A stretch of 28,631 nucleotides of DNA from Firmicutes bacterium UBA1393 (GTDB taxonomy: Bacteria > Bacillota > DTU025), in NCBI GenBank assembly GCA_002305255.1, contig DBQN01000049.1:1-28631 (forward strand), in the 5' to 3' direction. Shown here piece by piece: positions 14,389 to 21,546 of this stretch. A model generated the notes under the pieces. That model saw nothing but the letters and a program-made list of their open reading frames with translations. It was not told where the DNA came from and did no database searches. Position 1 is the stretch's first letter. Every line of letters begins with the position of its first letter. A program made the position numbers and the translations under genes.

Positions 14389-15666
14389 ATGAGAGTCGCA
14401 GTGGTTGGGGCGGGAGCGGCCGGCCTGATGGCGGCCGCGGCAGCTGCGTCGGAAGGGGCCGAGGTCACCGTATACGAACGCAACAACATGGCCGGCAAGA
14501 AGCTGCTCATCGCGGGCAAGGGAAGGTGCAACTTCACCCGTGACTGCTCCGTCGAAGAGCTCGTTGAGGGTTTTGCGCCTAACGGCAAGTTTCTATACTC
14601 GGCCCTGTCGGCCTTCGGCCCCGAGTCCCTCTGCAAGCTCATGCAGAGCCTAGGCGTAGACTACAAGGTCGAGAGGGGAAAGCGTGTGTTCCCCCAGAGC
14701 GACCGGGCTGCCGACGTTCGAGACGCGCTTCTCGCCCACGCACAACGTGCAGGGGCGGCGTTTGCGCTGAATCACAGGATAACGCGGGTCGAGACCTGCG
14801 ACGGACGGGTGGTTTCGGTGGTGGACGCCGCAGGGACGCGGCATGGAGTCGACAGCGTCATCCTGGCCACGGGGGGAGCATCGTACCCGGGCACCGGCTC
14901 CACGGGAGATGGCTACGAGATGGCGGCCTCGCTGGGGCACACCGTATCAAAGCTGCTTCCGGCGCTTGTCCCACTGGAGACTGTCGAAGACTGGCCTCGG
15001 AGCCTTGCTGGGCTGTCGTTGAAAAACGTAGAGCTCACTCTGGAAGACGGCGGTCATGACGTAGCGTCGGAATTTGGCGAGATGCTGTTCACGCATTTCG
15101 GCGTGGGTGGGCCCATAGTGCTCAGCATTAGCAGGAAGATATGCCGCGCGCTGAGGGCGGAAGGCAGCACCAATCCGGGGCGCTTCGCGGTGCGGATCGA
15201 CCTCAAGCCGGCTCTCGATGTGCCGACGCTCTCGGCGAGGGTTCAGCGTGATCTGGCGGCGATGTCGCGGCGCCAGCTCAAGAACGCGCTCGATGCACTG
15301 ATGCCCAAAGCCCTGATCGAACATGTCATCCGTGAGTCGGGAGTCGACGACACCACGCCGGCCAACCAGATAACCGTGGAGCAGAGGAGTGCCCTGGTGT
15401 CGGCACTGAAGGGCTTGCGCCTCGAGATCGCGCGCACACGTCCGCTGGAGGAGGCCATCGTTACGAGCGGCGGCGTGAACACGAGGGAGGTGCATCCGGG
15501 CACCATGGAGTCCAGGCTGTTCAGGGGGCTGTTCTTCGCAGGCGAGATTCTCGACCTCGACGCGCCCACCGGAGGGTATAACCTGCAGGCAGCGTTCTCC
15601 ACAGGCCGCCTGGCAGGGCTCTCGGCCGCGAGGGGTGGCGAGGGGCGGGAAGTGAGACGGCAATGA
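14389..15666 (+). CDS. NAD(P)/FAD-dependent oxidoreductase, HI0933/YhiN (BaiN/RdsA) family
   Basis: Flavoprotein of 425 residues. The N-terminal FAD-binding Rossmann motif is VAVVGAGAAGLMAA, followed by YERNNMAGKKLLIAGKGRCNFT, which is diagnostic for this family. Later landmarks are LATGGASYPGTGSTGDGY, LFTHFGVGGPIVL, and the C-terminal FFAGEILDLDAPTGGYNLQ. The upstream TTG 14338 is rejected; ATG 14389 gives the canonical start with an AGGTAGGTG site just before it. The physiological substrate is unsettled; family members have been linked to aminoacetone oxidation, bile-acid reduction or rRNA dihydrouridine formation. The last is attractive next to rluB but is inference. Confidence 0.92.
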   Translation: MRVAVVGAGAAGLMAAAAAASEGAEVTVYERNNMAGKKLLIAGKGRCNFTRDCSVEELVEGFAPNGKFLYSALSAFGPESLCKLMQSLGVDYKVERGKRVFPQSDRAADVRDALLAHAQRAGAAFALNHRITRVETCDGRVVSVVDAAGTRHGVDSVILATGGASYPGTGSTGDGYEMAASLGHTVSKLLPALVPLETVEDWPRSLAGLSLKNVELTLEDGGHDVASEFGEMLFTHFGVGGPIVLSISRKICRALRAEGSTNPGRFAVRIDLKPALDVPTLSARVQRDLAAMSRRQLKNALDALMPKALIEHVIRESGVDDTTPANQITVEQRSALVSALKGLRLEIARTRPLEEAIVTSGGVNTREVHPGTMESRLFRGLFFAGEILDLDAPTGGYNLQAAFSTGRLAGLSAARGGEGREVRRQ

Positions 15667-16274
15667 AAAGGCTCGACATCTACGACGGTGTGTCGGTCGT
15701 TGCCGTGGTAGCAGCCGTGTTGATGGGGGCGGCCGTCATCGCCACGCAGCTGCGCCTGCCCGAAGGGCTCGTATCGAGGCTCGAGGGAACTCCCATCTGG
15801 GGCTGGACAGCAGAGGTGCAGGCACGAGCGGAGGCGCAGGCACAGGAGCAGGCGCGGGCACTGGAACCGCAGGCGAAACCGGAGCCAAATCCGGATCCGG
15901 TGGGCGCGGCTGACGATGCTGAACCATCTGACGCGCTGGGGGGCTCAGAGGCGGTGGGCGCGTTCGGAGGCGTCGCGGTCATCAAGCTCAGGGCGGAGAG
16001 CGTGACAGTGGAAGGGGCGCTGCCGGGCATTGCAGTCGAAACGTATCCGCAGCTTGAGGTGCTCGTGAACGGCTCGGCCGTGGCAGACTTCAAGTACGGG
16101 GCCGTGTGGGTCGTAGCGGGCCGAGGTGATCTGGTCGAGCTCAGGCTGCCGCCTGAAAGCGGGAGTGTGCAGGTTCGCGTCGAGACCGTGCTGGGCGATG
16201 TGTCGAGCCCGCCGGCGGGCCTTTCGATCACGGCTGTGCCAGGTATCACTGAACTGGGCAACATCATGATGTAA
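15663..16274 (+). CDS. Unrecognised membrane-anchored protein
   Basis: I do not recognise this 203-residue protein. Residues 1-10 are polar, 11-30 form one hydrophobic helix (no signal cleavage motif), and about 48-95 form a low-complexity Ala/Gln/Glu/Pro-rich linker with AQAQEQARALEPQ. Residues about 100-203 look like a beta-rich extracytoplasmic domain (alternating Val/Ile, e.g. LEVLVNGSAVADFKYGAVWVV). The layout suggests an N-in, C-out anchored protein. The start overlaps the preceding flavoprotein stop (ATGA), so it is probably co-transcribed. Codon use resembles its neighbours. The linker's GC-rich repeats also create a long antisense frame, which I do not regard as coding. Confidence 0.75.
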   Translation: MKRLDIYDGVSVVAVVAAVLMGAAVIATQLRLPEGLVSRLEGTPIWGWTAEVQARAEAQAQEQARALEPQAKPEPNPDPVGAADDAEPSDALGGSEAVGAFGGVAVIKLRAESVTVEGALPGIAVETYPQLEVLVNGSAVADFKYGAVWVVAGRGDLVELRLPPESGSVQVRVETVLGDVSSPPAGLSITAVPGITELGNIMM

Positions 16275-16349
16275 TTGGCCAAGTCAAAGGAATATGCGTA
16301 AGCGTGTAGAATTGCACTCTATTACGCACTGTTAGGGGAATCGGCCCGT

Positions 16350-17027
16350 ATGTCCTATCGGCGCTCAATCGCAATCGATGGTCCGGCTGGCTCAGGCAAG
16401 AGCACGGTGGCACGTGGTCTCGCACGAATGCTCGGATACAGATATGTCAGCACAGGAGACATCTACCGCGCACTGGCTCTGGCGACCTTGAGGAAGGGGG
16501 TTGACCCCACCGACGAGCAAGAAGTCGAGCGCCTAGCGCTGGAGTCAAGGATAGAGCTTCATGAGACCGCCGACGGCGGGCAGCGAACTTTCCTCAACGG
16601 CGAGGACGTATCAGACGCGATCAGGCGCGCAGATGTGGATGGCGTTGTTTCGCCGGTGTCGGTCCATCCCCGGGTAAGAGCGTGGCTGATTGGCCTGCAG
16701 AGGAGCCTGGCCAACGAGCGAGACATCGTAATGGACGGGCGTGACATAGGCACAGTAGTGCTGCCTGAGTCGGAACATAAGTTCTTCCTCACTGCCAGCC
16801 CCGAGGAGCGAGCCAGGCGCAGGCACAAGGAGTACGAGGCCAAAGGCCGCGCCGTAAGCTTCGATGAGGTGCTCCAGGGCGTATTGTCGAGAGATGCCAT
16901 AGACTCAGGCCGCGCCACAGCTCCGCTCGTGGTAGCGCCAGGGGCCGTCGTGATCGATTGCACGAACATGAGTGTTGCACAGGTCATCGGGGAGATGTTG
17001 CGGGCACTCGGGAGGACGGGCAATTGA
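16350..17027 (+). CDS. cmk: Cytidylate kinase
   Basis: Phosphorylates CMP and dCMP with ATP; cytoplasmic P-loop kinase of 225 residues. The Walker A motif is IDGPAGSGKSTVA (residues 9-21), followed by YVSTGDIYRALAL in the nucleoside-binding region, MDGRDIGTVVLP (the conserved GRDIGT), ASPEERARRRHKE lid arginines, and RDAIDSGRATAPL. An AGGGGA site is ten bases before ATG. It begins a cmk-plsC-ispH/rpsA group common in Bacillota. Between the preceding gene and cmk there are 75 bases with AT-richer sequence but no convincing promoter. Confidence 0.96.
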   Translation: MSYRRSIAIDGPAGSGKSTVARGLARMLGYRYVSTGDIYRALALATLRKGVDPTDEQEVERLALESRIELHETADGGQRTFLNGEDVSDAIRRADVDGVVSPVSVHPRVRAWLIGLQRSLANERDIVMDGRDIGTVVLPESEHKFFLTASPEERARRRHKEYEAKGRAVSFDEVLQGVLSRDAIDSGRATAPLVVAPGAVVIDCTNMSVAQVIGEMLRALGRTGN

Positions 17028-17620
17028 TGTATGCGCTGGTCAGAGCCTTATCCCATCTCTATCTTGCGCTGCGACATGGCATATCATCATCGGGCAGTGA
17101 GGACGTGCCTTCTCAAGGCCCTGTGATTTTGGTATCGAACCATGTGAACGCCAAGGATCCGCTGGCTCTGGCTGTGTCGTGCCGCCGGCCGCTGTACTTC
17201 ATGGCCAAGGCGGAGTTGTTCCGTACCCCCATTCTTGCGTGGTTCTTCCGGTCGGTAAATGCTTTTCCCGTAGAACGGGGAGCCATCGACCGCGACGCAT
17301 ACAGGCGCAGCATGGAGATACTTTCTGAGGGCAAGGTGCTGGCCATCTTCCCCGAGGGAACGAGGAACGCTTCAGGGAGACTGCTCAAGCCCCATCCCGG
17401 CGCCGCGCGATTCTCACTCCTTACGGGTGCCAAGGTGGTTCCGGCGTCTGTGGTAGGGACGAACTCGAAGCGCGACAGGATCAGGGTGACTTTTGGCGCG
17501 CCCATCGACCCGAAGGAGTTCTGCCAGGGGCGCAAGCTCAGCAAGGAGATAACCGAGTCCTTCGCGGACACGATAATGGCCGCTGTGGATGCGCTCATGC
17601 AATCCACGGGAGCCGAATAG
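17027..17620 (+). CDS. plsC: 1-acyl-sn-glycerol-3-phosphate acyltransferase
   Basis: Membrane-associated acyltransferase that makes phosphatidic acid from lysophosphatidic acid. 197 residues from ATG 17027, whose A is also the last base of the cmk TGA; GGAGG lies 11 bases upstream. The catalytic block I is SNHVNAKDP (His39, Asp44), block III is FPEGTRN (Glu110 to Arg113), and PASVVGT is block IV. Longer upstream readings of the frame fall inside cmk and are rejected. PlsY further down the window provides the preceding acylation step. Confidence 0.94.
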   Translation: MYALVRALSHLYLALRHGISSSGSEDVPSQGPVILVSNHVNAKDPLALAVSCRRPLYFMAKAELFRTPILAWFFRSVNAFPVERGAIDRDAYRRSMEILSEGKVLAIFPEGTRNASGRLLKPHPGAARFSLLTGAKVVPASVVGTNSKRDRIRVTFGAPIDPKEFCQGRKLSKEITESFADTIMAAVDALMQSTGAE

Positions 17621-17641
17621 GGCCTGAAGGGGGAACACGAG

Positions 17642-18289
17642 GTGAAGCTCTTTATCGATACGGCCAACATCGAGCAGATCAGGGCGGCAGCTGCCATGGG
17701 GATCATCAGCGGCGTAACGACGAACCCCTCGCTCGTGGCCAGGGAAGGCAGGAACTTCCGCGAGGTCATCGATGAGATATGTAGTATCGTCGACGGCCCT
17801 GTGAGTGCCGAAGTCATCAGCCTGAAGGCCGACGAAATGGTGCGCGAGGCAGAGGAGATTGCCGGGTGGTCCAAGAATGTTGTCATCAAACTGCCGATGA
17901 CTGCCGACGGCCTGGCGGCCACGAAAGCTCTAAGCCAGAAGGGTATCCCCACCAACGTGACACTGGTGTTCACATCGAATCAGGCACTCTTGGCAGCACG
18001 GGCAGGGGCAACTTACGTGAGCCCATTTGTGGGCAGACTAGACGACATATCAGAGGACGGGATCGCGCTCGTCGGCGAGATCTCGGCCATATTCGACATA
18101 CATGGCATCGAGACCGAGATCATCGCCGCCAGCATCAGGCACCCGCTCCATGTCACCAAGGCGGCCCTGGCCGGCGCCGATATCGCTACTCTGCCGTATG
18201 CTGTGCTCATGCAGATGGTCAAGCACCCTCTCACCGACGCGGGCATCGCCAGATTCCTTTCGGACTGGGAGAGCGTACGGTCGAAGTGA
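17642..18289 (+). CDS. Transaldolase / fructose-6-phosphate aldolase family (TalC/Fsa)
   Basis: Small Schiff-base aldolase of 215 residues. The N-terminus MKLFIDTANIEQI and GVTTNPSLV are family hallmarks; the catalytic lysine is Lys83 in VVIKLPMT, followed by NVTLVFTSNQALLAARAGATYVSPFVGRLDD. Members act either as transaldolase in the pentose phosphate pathway or as fructose-6-phosphate aldolase; sequence length alone does not separate them, though Bacillota members such as B. subtilis YwjH are transaldolases. The GTG start is preceded by AAGGGGGAA. It sits between plsC and ispH-rpsA, which are usually adjacent, and its stop overlaps the next start by GTGA. Confidence 0.93.
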   Translation: MKLFIDTANIEQIRAAAAMGIISGVTTNPSLVAREGRNFREVIDEICSIVDGPVSAEVISLKADEMVREAEEIAGWSKNVVIKLPMTADGLAATKALSQKGIPTNVTLVFTSNQALLAARAGATYVSPFVGRLDDISEDGIALVGEISAIFDIHGIETEIIAASIRHPLHVTKAALAGADIATLPYAVLMQMVKHPLTDAGIARFLSDWESVRSK

Positions 18290-20397
18290 CGTCAGAAGTG
18301 GGAACGGGGCGGCGCAGCCCAAGGATGATCGTGGCTGAGCACGCGGGGTTCTGCGCCGGAGTGCGGAGGGCCGTGGCCATCGCTGAGCGCACTAGCGAGG
18401 TCACCGAGGCGGTGACGCTGGGGGCGCTGGTACATAACCCGGATGTCATAGCTTCACTTGAGCGCCGCGGGGTACACCGCGTCAGCAGTCTCGATGAAGC
18501 AGAAGGCAGGCCGGTGATAGTCCCGTCTCACGGACTGCCGCAGTCAGTGGTCAATCGGGCGGCCGAGATGGGCCTGGAGATCATCGATGCTACCTGTCCG
18601 CACGTCGTCAGGCTTCAGCGCGAGGCGGCCCGGGCGGTGCAGGCCGGTCGCACGGTAGTGCTGGTAGGGGATAAGGCCCACCCTGAGATAGTAGCGGTGA
18701 CGTCGCATTCAGGGCCGGGTGTCATGGTCGTCTCCGGCGCGGCCGACGTGGCGATCGTGGCGAACGCGTCGGACTCGGCGGACAGGGTGACGGCGGGGAT
18801 CACTCCGGGCCAGAAGATCACCGTACTGGCCCAAACGACACAGGTTGAACATGTCGTCGACGCAGTGGCTGAGGCTCTTCGCGCTCGGGGAGCCGATGTG
18901 GAGCAGGTCAACACGATTTGCCCTGCCACGGCTGAGAGACAACGGGCGGCGAGAGCGCTCGCAAGCAAGGTCGATCTCATGGTGGTGGTAGGCGGCAGAG
19001 CCAGCGCCAACACCATGCGACTCGCGGAGGTATGCCGCGAAATCGGTGTTCCCGTGCTCAGCGTGGAATCCGTAGCCGAACTCGACGCATCGACGGTGCG
19101 TCGGGCACGACTCATCGGAGTGACAGCGGGCGCGAGTACGCCCAGTTGGGTAATGGAGGAGGTCATGGACGCTATGAGTGAGATCATCGAGGGCAATCAG
19201 GAGAACGTCCAGGAGGTTGGGGTCACGCCCCCTGCACACGCAACGCCGCAAGAACCGGAGATCGTAAAGGCTCGCGTGGAAGAGGTCTACGACGACAGGG
19301 TCATCGTTCATCTGGAGACGGACGAGACTGCCACCGTGTACCTTAAGGAACTGGTGGCCGAAGTCGCCGCTCCAGCGACGGCCGTCGCGGCAGTGGGTGA
19401 CGAGTTTTTCGTAGTGCCTGATCGCAGGAGGAAGCCATCTGACACTGACGAGCTCGTGGCCTCGAAGAGGCAGGCGGACTACCTTCTCCTGTGGCAGAAG
19501 CTTGCCGATGCCAAAGAGTCGGGTGAAGTGGTGGAGGGCACCGTCACCGGAGTAGTCAAGGGCGGCCTAGTGGTCGACATCGGTGTGCGCGGCTTCATCC
19601 CCGCATCACAGGTGGGTCGGAGATTCGTTGAGGATCTTGGGCAGTTCGTCGGGCAGACCCTGAGGCTCAAGGTCAAAGAGGTCGAGCGGGCCCGCGCGAA
19701 CGTTGTGCTGTCACACAGGGCTGTTCTGGAGGAAGAGGAGAAGCAGGCCAGAGTGGAGGCGTTCAAGACCCTCGCCGTGGATCAGGTCGTGAACGGCAAA
19801 GTGACCAGGCTTGCCACGTTCGGAGCGTTCGTAGACATCGGCAACGGTGTTGAGGGGCTGCTGCACATCTCCGACATCTCCTGGGAGCGCATCAAGCACC
19901 CCAGCAAGGTGTTGACGGAAGGTCAAGAGATTCAGGTAAAGATCCTCAACATCGACGCAGAGCGTGAGCGAATCTCCCTCGGCTACAAGCAGCTTCAGGA
20001 CGACCCGTGGAAGAGCGTCGCCCAGCGGTTCCCCGAAGGCACAGTCACGAAGGGCACCGTGACGAAGCTCATGGAGTTCGGTGCGTTTGTGAGCCTGGCA
20101 GACGGCGTTGAGGGCCTGGTTCACATCTCTCAGCTGGCCGACAGGCGCATAACGAGGCCTGAGGAAGTCGTCTCAGTTGGAGACCAGATCACCGTCAAGG
20201 TCATAGGCGTCAAGGAGAAAGAGCACCGCATCAGCCTCTCTGCCCGCCAGGCAGCAGAAGAGGGAGAACGCAGCGACTACAAGAAGTACATGAAGGATCA
20301 GCGGTCTGAGGAAACGATGACCATCGGCGACCGTATCGGCTTCGACCTCCGCAAGCTGGGGCAGTACACCGCAGACGATGGCGAAAAGGGTGAGTAG
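18286..20397 (+). CDS. ispH-rpsA: IspH - ribosomal protein S1 fusion
   Basis: One 703-residue frame joins two proteins. Residues about 14-300 are 4-hydroxy-3-methylbut-2-enyl diphosphate reductase, last step of the MEP isoprenoid pathway; its [4Fe-4S] cysteines are Cys23 (GFCAGV), Cys104 (DATCPHV) and Cys212 (NTICPAT), with HPE at 132-134 and the Thr-rich AQTTQV. Four S1 RNA-binding domains follow at about 325-385 (divergent), 413-478, 497-567 and 583-653, the last two showing FGAFVDI...GLLHIS and FGAFVSL...GLVHIS. Such fusions are well known in Clostridia. The GTG at 18286 overlaps the preceding stop; ATG 18325 would give a more usual IspH N-terminus and remains possible. Confidence 0.95.
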   Translation: MTSEVGTGRRSPRMIVAEHAGFCAGVRRAVAIAERTSEVTEAVTLGALVHNPDVIASLERRGVHRVSSLDEAEGRPVIVPSHGLPQSVVNRAAEMGLEIIDATCPHVVRLQREAARAVQAGRTVVLVGDKAHPEIVAVTSHSGPGVMVVSGAADVAIVANASDSADRVTAGITPGQKITVLAQTTQVEHVVDAVAEALRARGADVEQVNTICPATAERQRAARALASKVDLMVVVGGRASANTMRLAEVCREIGVPVLSVESVAELDASTVRRARLIGVTAGASTPSWVMEEVMDAMSEIIEGNQENVQEVGVTPPAHATPQEPEIVKARVEEVYDDRVIVHLETDETATVYLKELVAEVAAPATAVAAVGDEFFVVPDRRRKPSDTDELVASKRQADYLLLWQKLADAKESGEVVEGTVTGVVKGGLVVDIGVRGFIPASQVGRRFVEDLGQFVGQTLRLKVKEVERARANVVLSHRAVLEEEEKQARVEAFKTLAVDQVVNGKVTRLATFGAFVDIGNGVEGLLHISDISWERIKHPSKVLTEGQEIQVKILNIDAERERISLGYKQLQDDPWKSVAQRFPEGTVTKGTVTKLMEFGAFVSLADGVEGLVHISQLADRRITRPEEVVSVGDQITVKVIGVKEKEHRISLSARQAAEEGERSDYKKYMKDQRSEETMTIGDRIGFDLRKLGQYTADDGEKGE

Positions 20398-20398
20398 C

Positions 20399-20424
20399 AG
20401 GCGGAACTCATTACCTCCGCTTTG
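20399..20424 (+). terminator. Weak terminator-like hairpin after rpsA
   Basis: AGGCGGA pairs with TCCGCTT (one G-U) around a ten-base loop, followed only by a short TTT. Its position between the ispH-rpsA stop and the next promoter fits a terminator, but the U tract is poor. Confidence 0.35.
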
Positions 20425-20432
20425 GGCACAAA

Positions 20433-20461
20433 TTGACGCCCCTCTTGCCCTGTGTTAAACT
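20433..20461 (+). promoter_or_regulatory. Sigma-A promoter for the PrsA-type foldase gene
   Basis: TTGACG at 20433-20438 and TAAACT at 20456-20461 are separated by exactly 17 bases, with TGT forming an extended -10. This is the best sigma-A match in the window. The transcript would carry a leader of about 100 bases before ATG 20567. Confidence 0.75.
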
Positions 20462-20466
20462 AGACG

Positions 20467-20512
20467 GCGTTACTGAAGCGCGGAACTGCGTGCGAACTCT
20501 GTTCGTTAACGC
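20467..20512 (+). promoter_or_regulatory. Possible three-way-junction leader structure before the foldase gene
   Basis: GCGTTA (20467-20472) pairs with TAACGC (20507-20512) and encloses two small stems, CGC/GCG and GAAC-TCT-GTTC. The elements are short and could be chance, but the nesting is orderly and begins at the expected transcript start. No known riboswitch motif is evident. Confidence 0.3.
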
Positions 20513-20566
20513 TAGCTAGGATGCGGTATTATTGCAGTCGGTGTACGAGAAAGGGGAAGCCTAACG

Positions 20567-21478
20567 ATGGACAAGCGCAGGCGGGATCTTTATGCAGTCA
20601 TCGCCGCGGTAGTCGTGGTGATTGGTGTTGCCGTGGCATGGGTGCTCGTTACCAGGGCTACCGCCGTGGCAATCGTCAACGGCGAGCGCATCACGTCTAA
20701 GGATTTCATATCCAGGATGGAGGATGCGGCGGGCACTGACGTTCTAGACCAGATGATCACAGAGACCCTCATCAGACAGGCCGCCAAGAAGGCCAAGGTC
20801 ACGGTAAGCGCCGACAAGATCGAGTCTGAGTTGGGGAAGATACGCGACCAGTTCGGGGCTTCGTTCAGCTCTGTGCTCGCACAGTACGGCATGACTGAAG
20901 AAGATCTCCGGAAGAATATCGAGATGAACCTGCTCGTCATGGAGTACTCCACCAAGGACCTTGTCATCACCGACGAGGACCTGAAAGCATTCTTCGAAGA
21001 GAACAAGGATCAGTACAACACCCCTGAGATGGTTCGCGCAAGCCATATCCTCGTCGACACCGAAGAAGAGGCGAAGCAGATCGCGCAGCAGCTCAAGGAC
21101 GGCGCAGATTTTGCCACGCTGGCCACTGAGAAGTCGACTGACACCATGTCGGCAGCTGTCGGCGGCGATCTTGACTGGTTCGGTCGCGGTCAGATGGTCG
21201 AACCTTTCGAAAACGCAGCCTTCTCGTTGCAGGTGGGACAGGTGAGCGCTCCCGTAAAGAGCGACTTCGGATATCACATCATAAAGCTTACCGACAAGAA
21301 AGCGGCCTATGAGGCCGTATTCGAAGAGGTAAGGGCTGACGTTGAGTTGGCCTACAAGTCGTCCAAGGCGAAGAGCGTGTCGGAGCTCGCATCTGAGCTT
21401 AGGGGTGCAAGTGACATCACTGTCACCAAGGAGAAGTTCCAGATTCTCGGCACCACGACGCCCTTTGGAACGAACTAA
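20567..21478 (+). CDS. PrsA/SurA-type peptidylprolyl isomerase, membrane-anchored
   Basis: Extracytoplasmic foldase, 303 residues. Residues 8-28 are a hydrophobic anchor after a basic start (MDKRRR); there is no lipobox cysteine, unlike Bacillus PrsA, so anchoring is probably by an uncleaved helix or the protein is secreted. A SurA-like chaperone region covers about 35-130. The parvulin domain (about 140-235) shows ASHILVDTEEEAKQIAQQL, the GGDLDWFGRGQMVEPFENAAF motif region, and FGYHIIKLTDK. AGGGGA lies nine bases before ATG. It has its own sigma-A promoter and a strong terminator, so it looks like a single-gene transcript. Confidence 0.92.
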   Translation: MDKRRRDLYAVIAAVVVVIGVAVAWVLVTRATAVAIVNGERITSKDFISRMEDAAGTDVLDQMITETLIRQAAKKAKVTVSADKIESELGKIRDQFGASFSSVLAQYGMTEEDLRKNIEMNLLVMEYSTKDLVITDEDLKAFFEENKDQYNTPEMVRASHILVDTEEEAKQIAQQLKDGADFATLATEKSTDTMSAAVGGDLDWFGRGQMVEPFENAAFSLQVGQVSAPVKSDFGYHIIKLTDKKAAYEAVFEEVRADVELAYKSSKAKSVSELASELRGASDITVTKEKFQILGTTTPFGTN

Positions 21479-21490
21479 TCGTCGCGCCGG

Positions 21491-21530
21491 CGGAGAGGAG
21501 AGCGCCGCTCTCCTCTCCGTTTTTGTTTTT
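21491..21530 (+). terminator. Strong intrinsic terminator
   Basis: A perfect 13-pair stem (21491-21503 with 21507-21519, GGAGAGGAGAGC with GCTCTCCTCTCC plus a closing C-G) and a three-base loop is followed by TTTTTGTTTTT. It ends directly at the GGGAGG ribosome binding site of the next gene. Confidence 0.95.
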
Positions 21531-21546
21531 GGGAGGCTTCACGCTA

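Noticed and set aside
16275..16312. TTGGCC and TAGAAT elements before cmk as a promoter
   Set aside because: The spacing between them is 26 bases, and neither has a suitable partner at about 17 bases; only the -10-like TAGAAT is decent.
17866..18285. Upstream extension of the ispH-rpsA frame into the aldolase gene
   Set aside because: The extra residues are an out-of-frame reading of the aldolase, low in normal composition; IspH homology starts only after 18325.
18286..20397. IspH-S1 fusion as a novelty
   Set aside because: Fusions of IspH with ribosomal protein S1 are well known in Clostridia, so it is reported only as an annotation.
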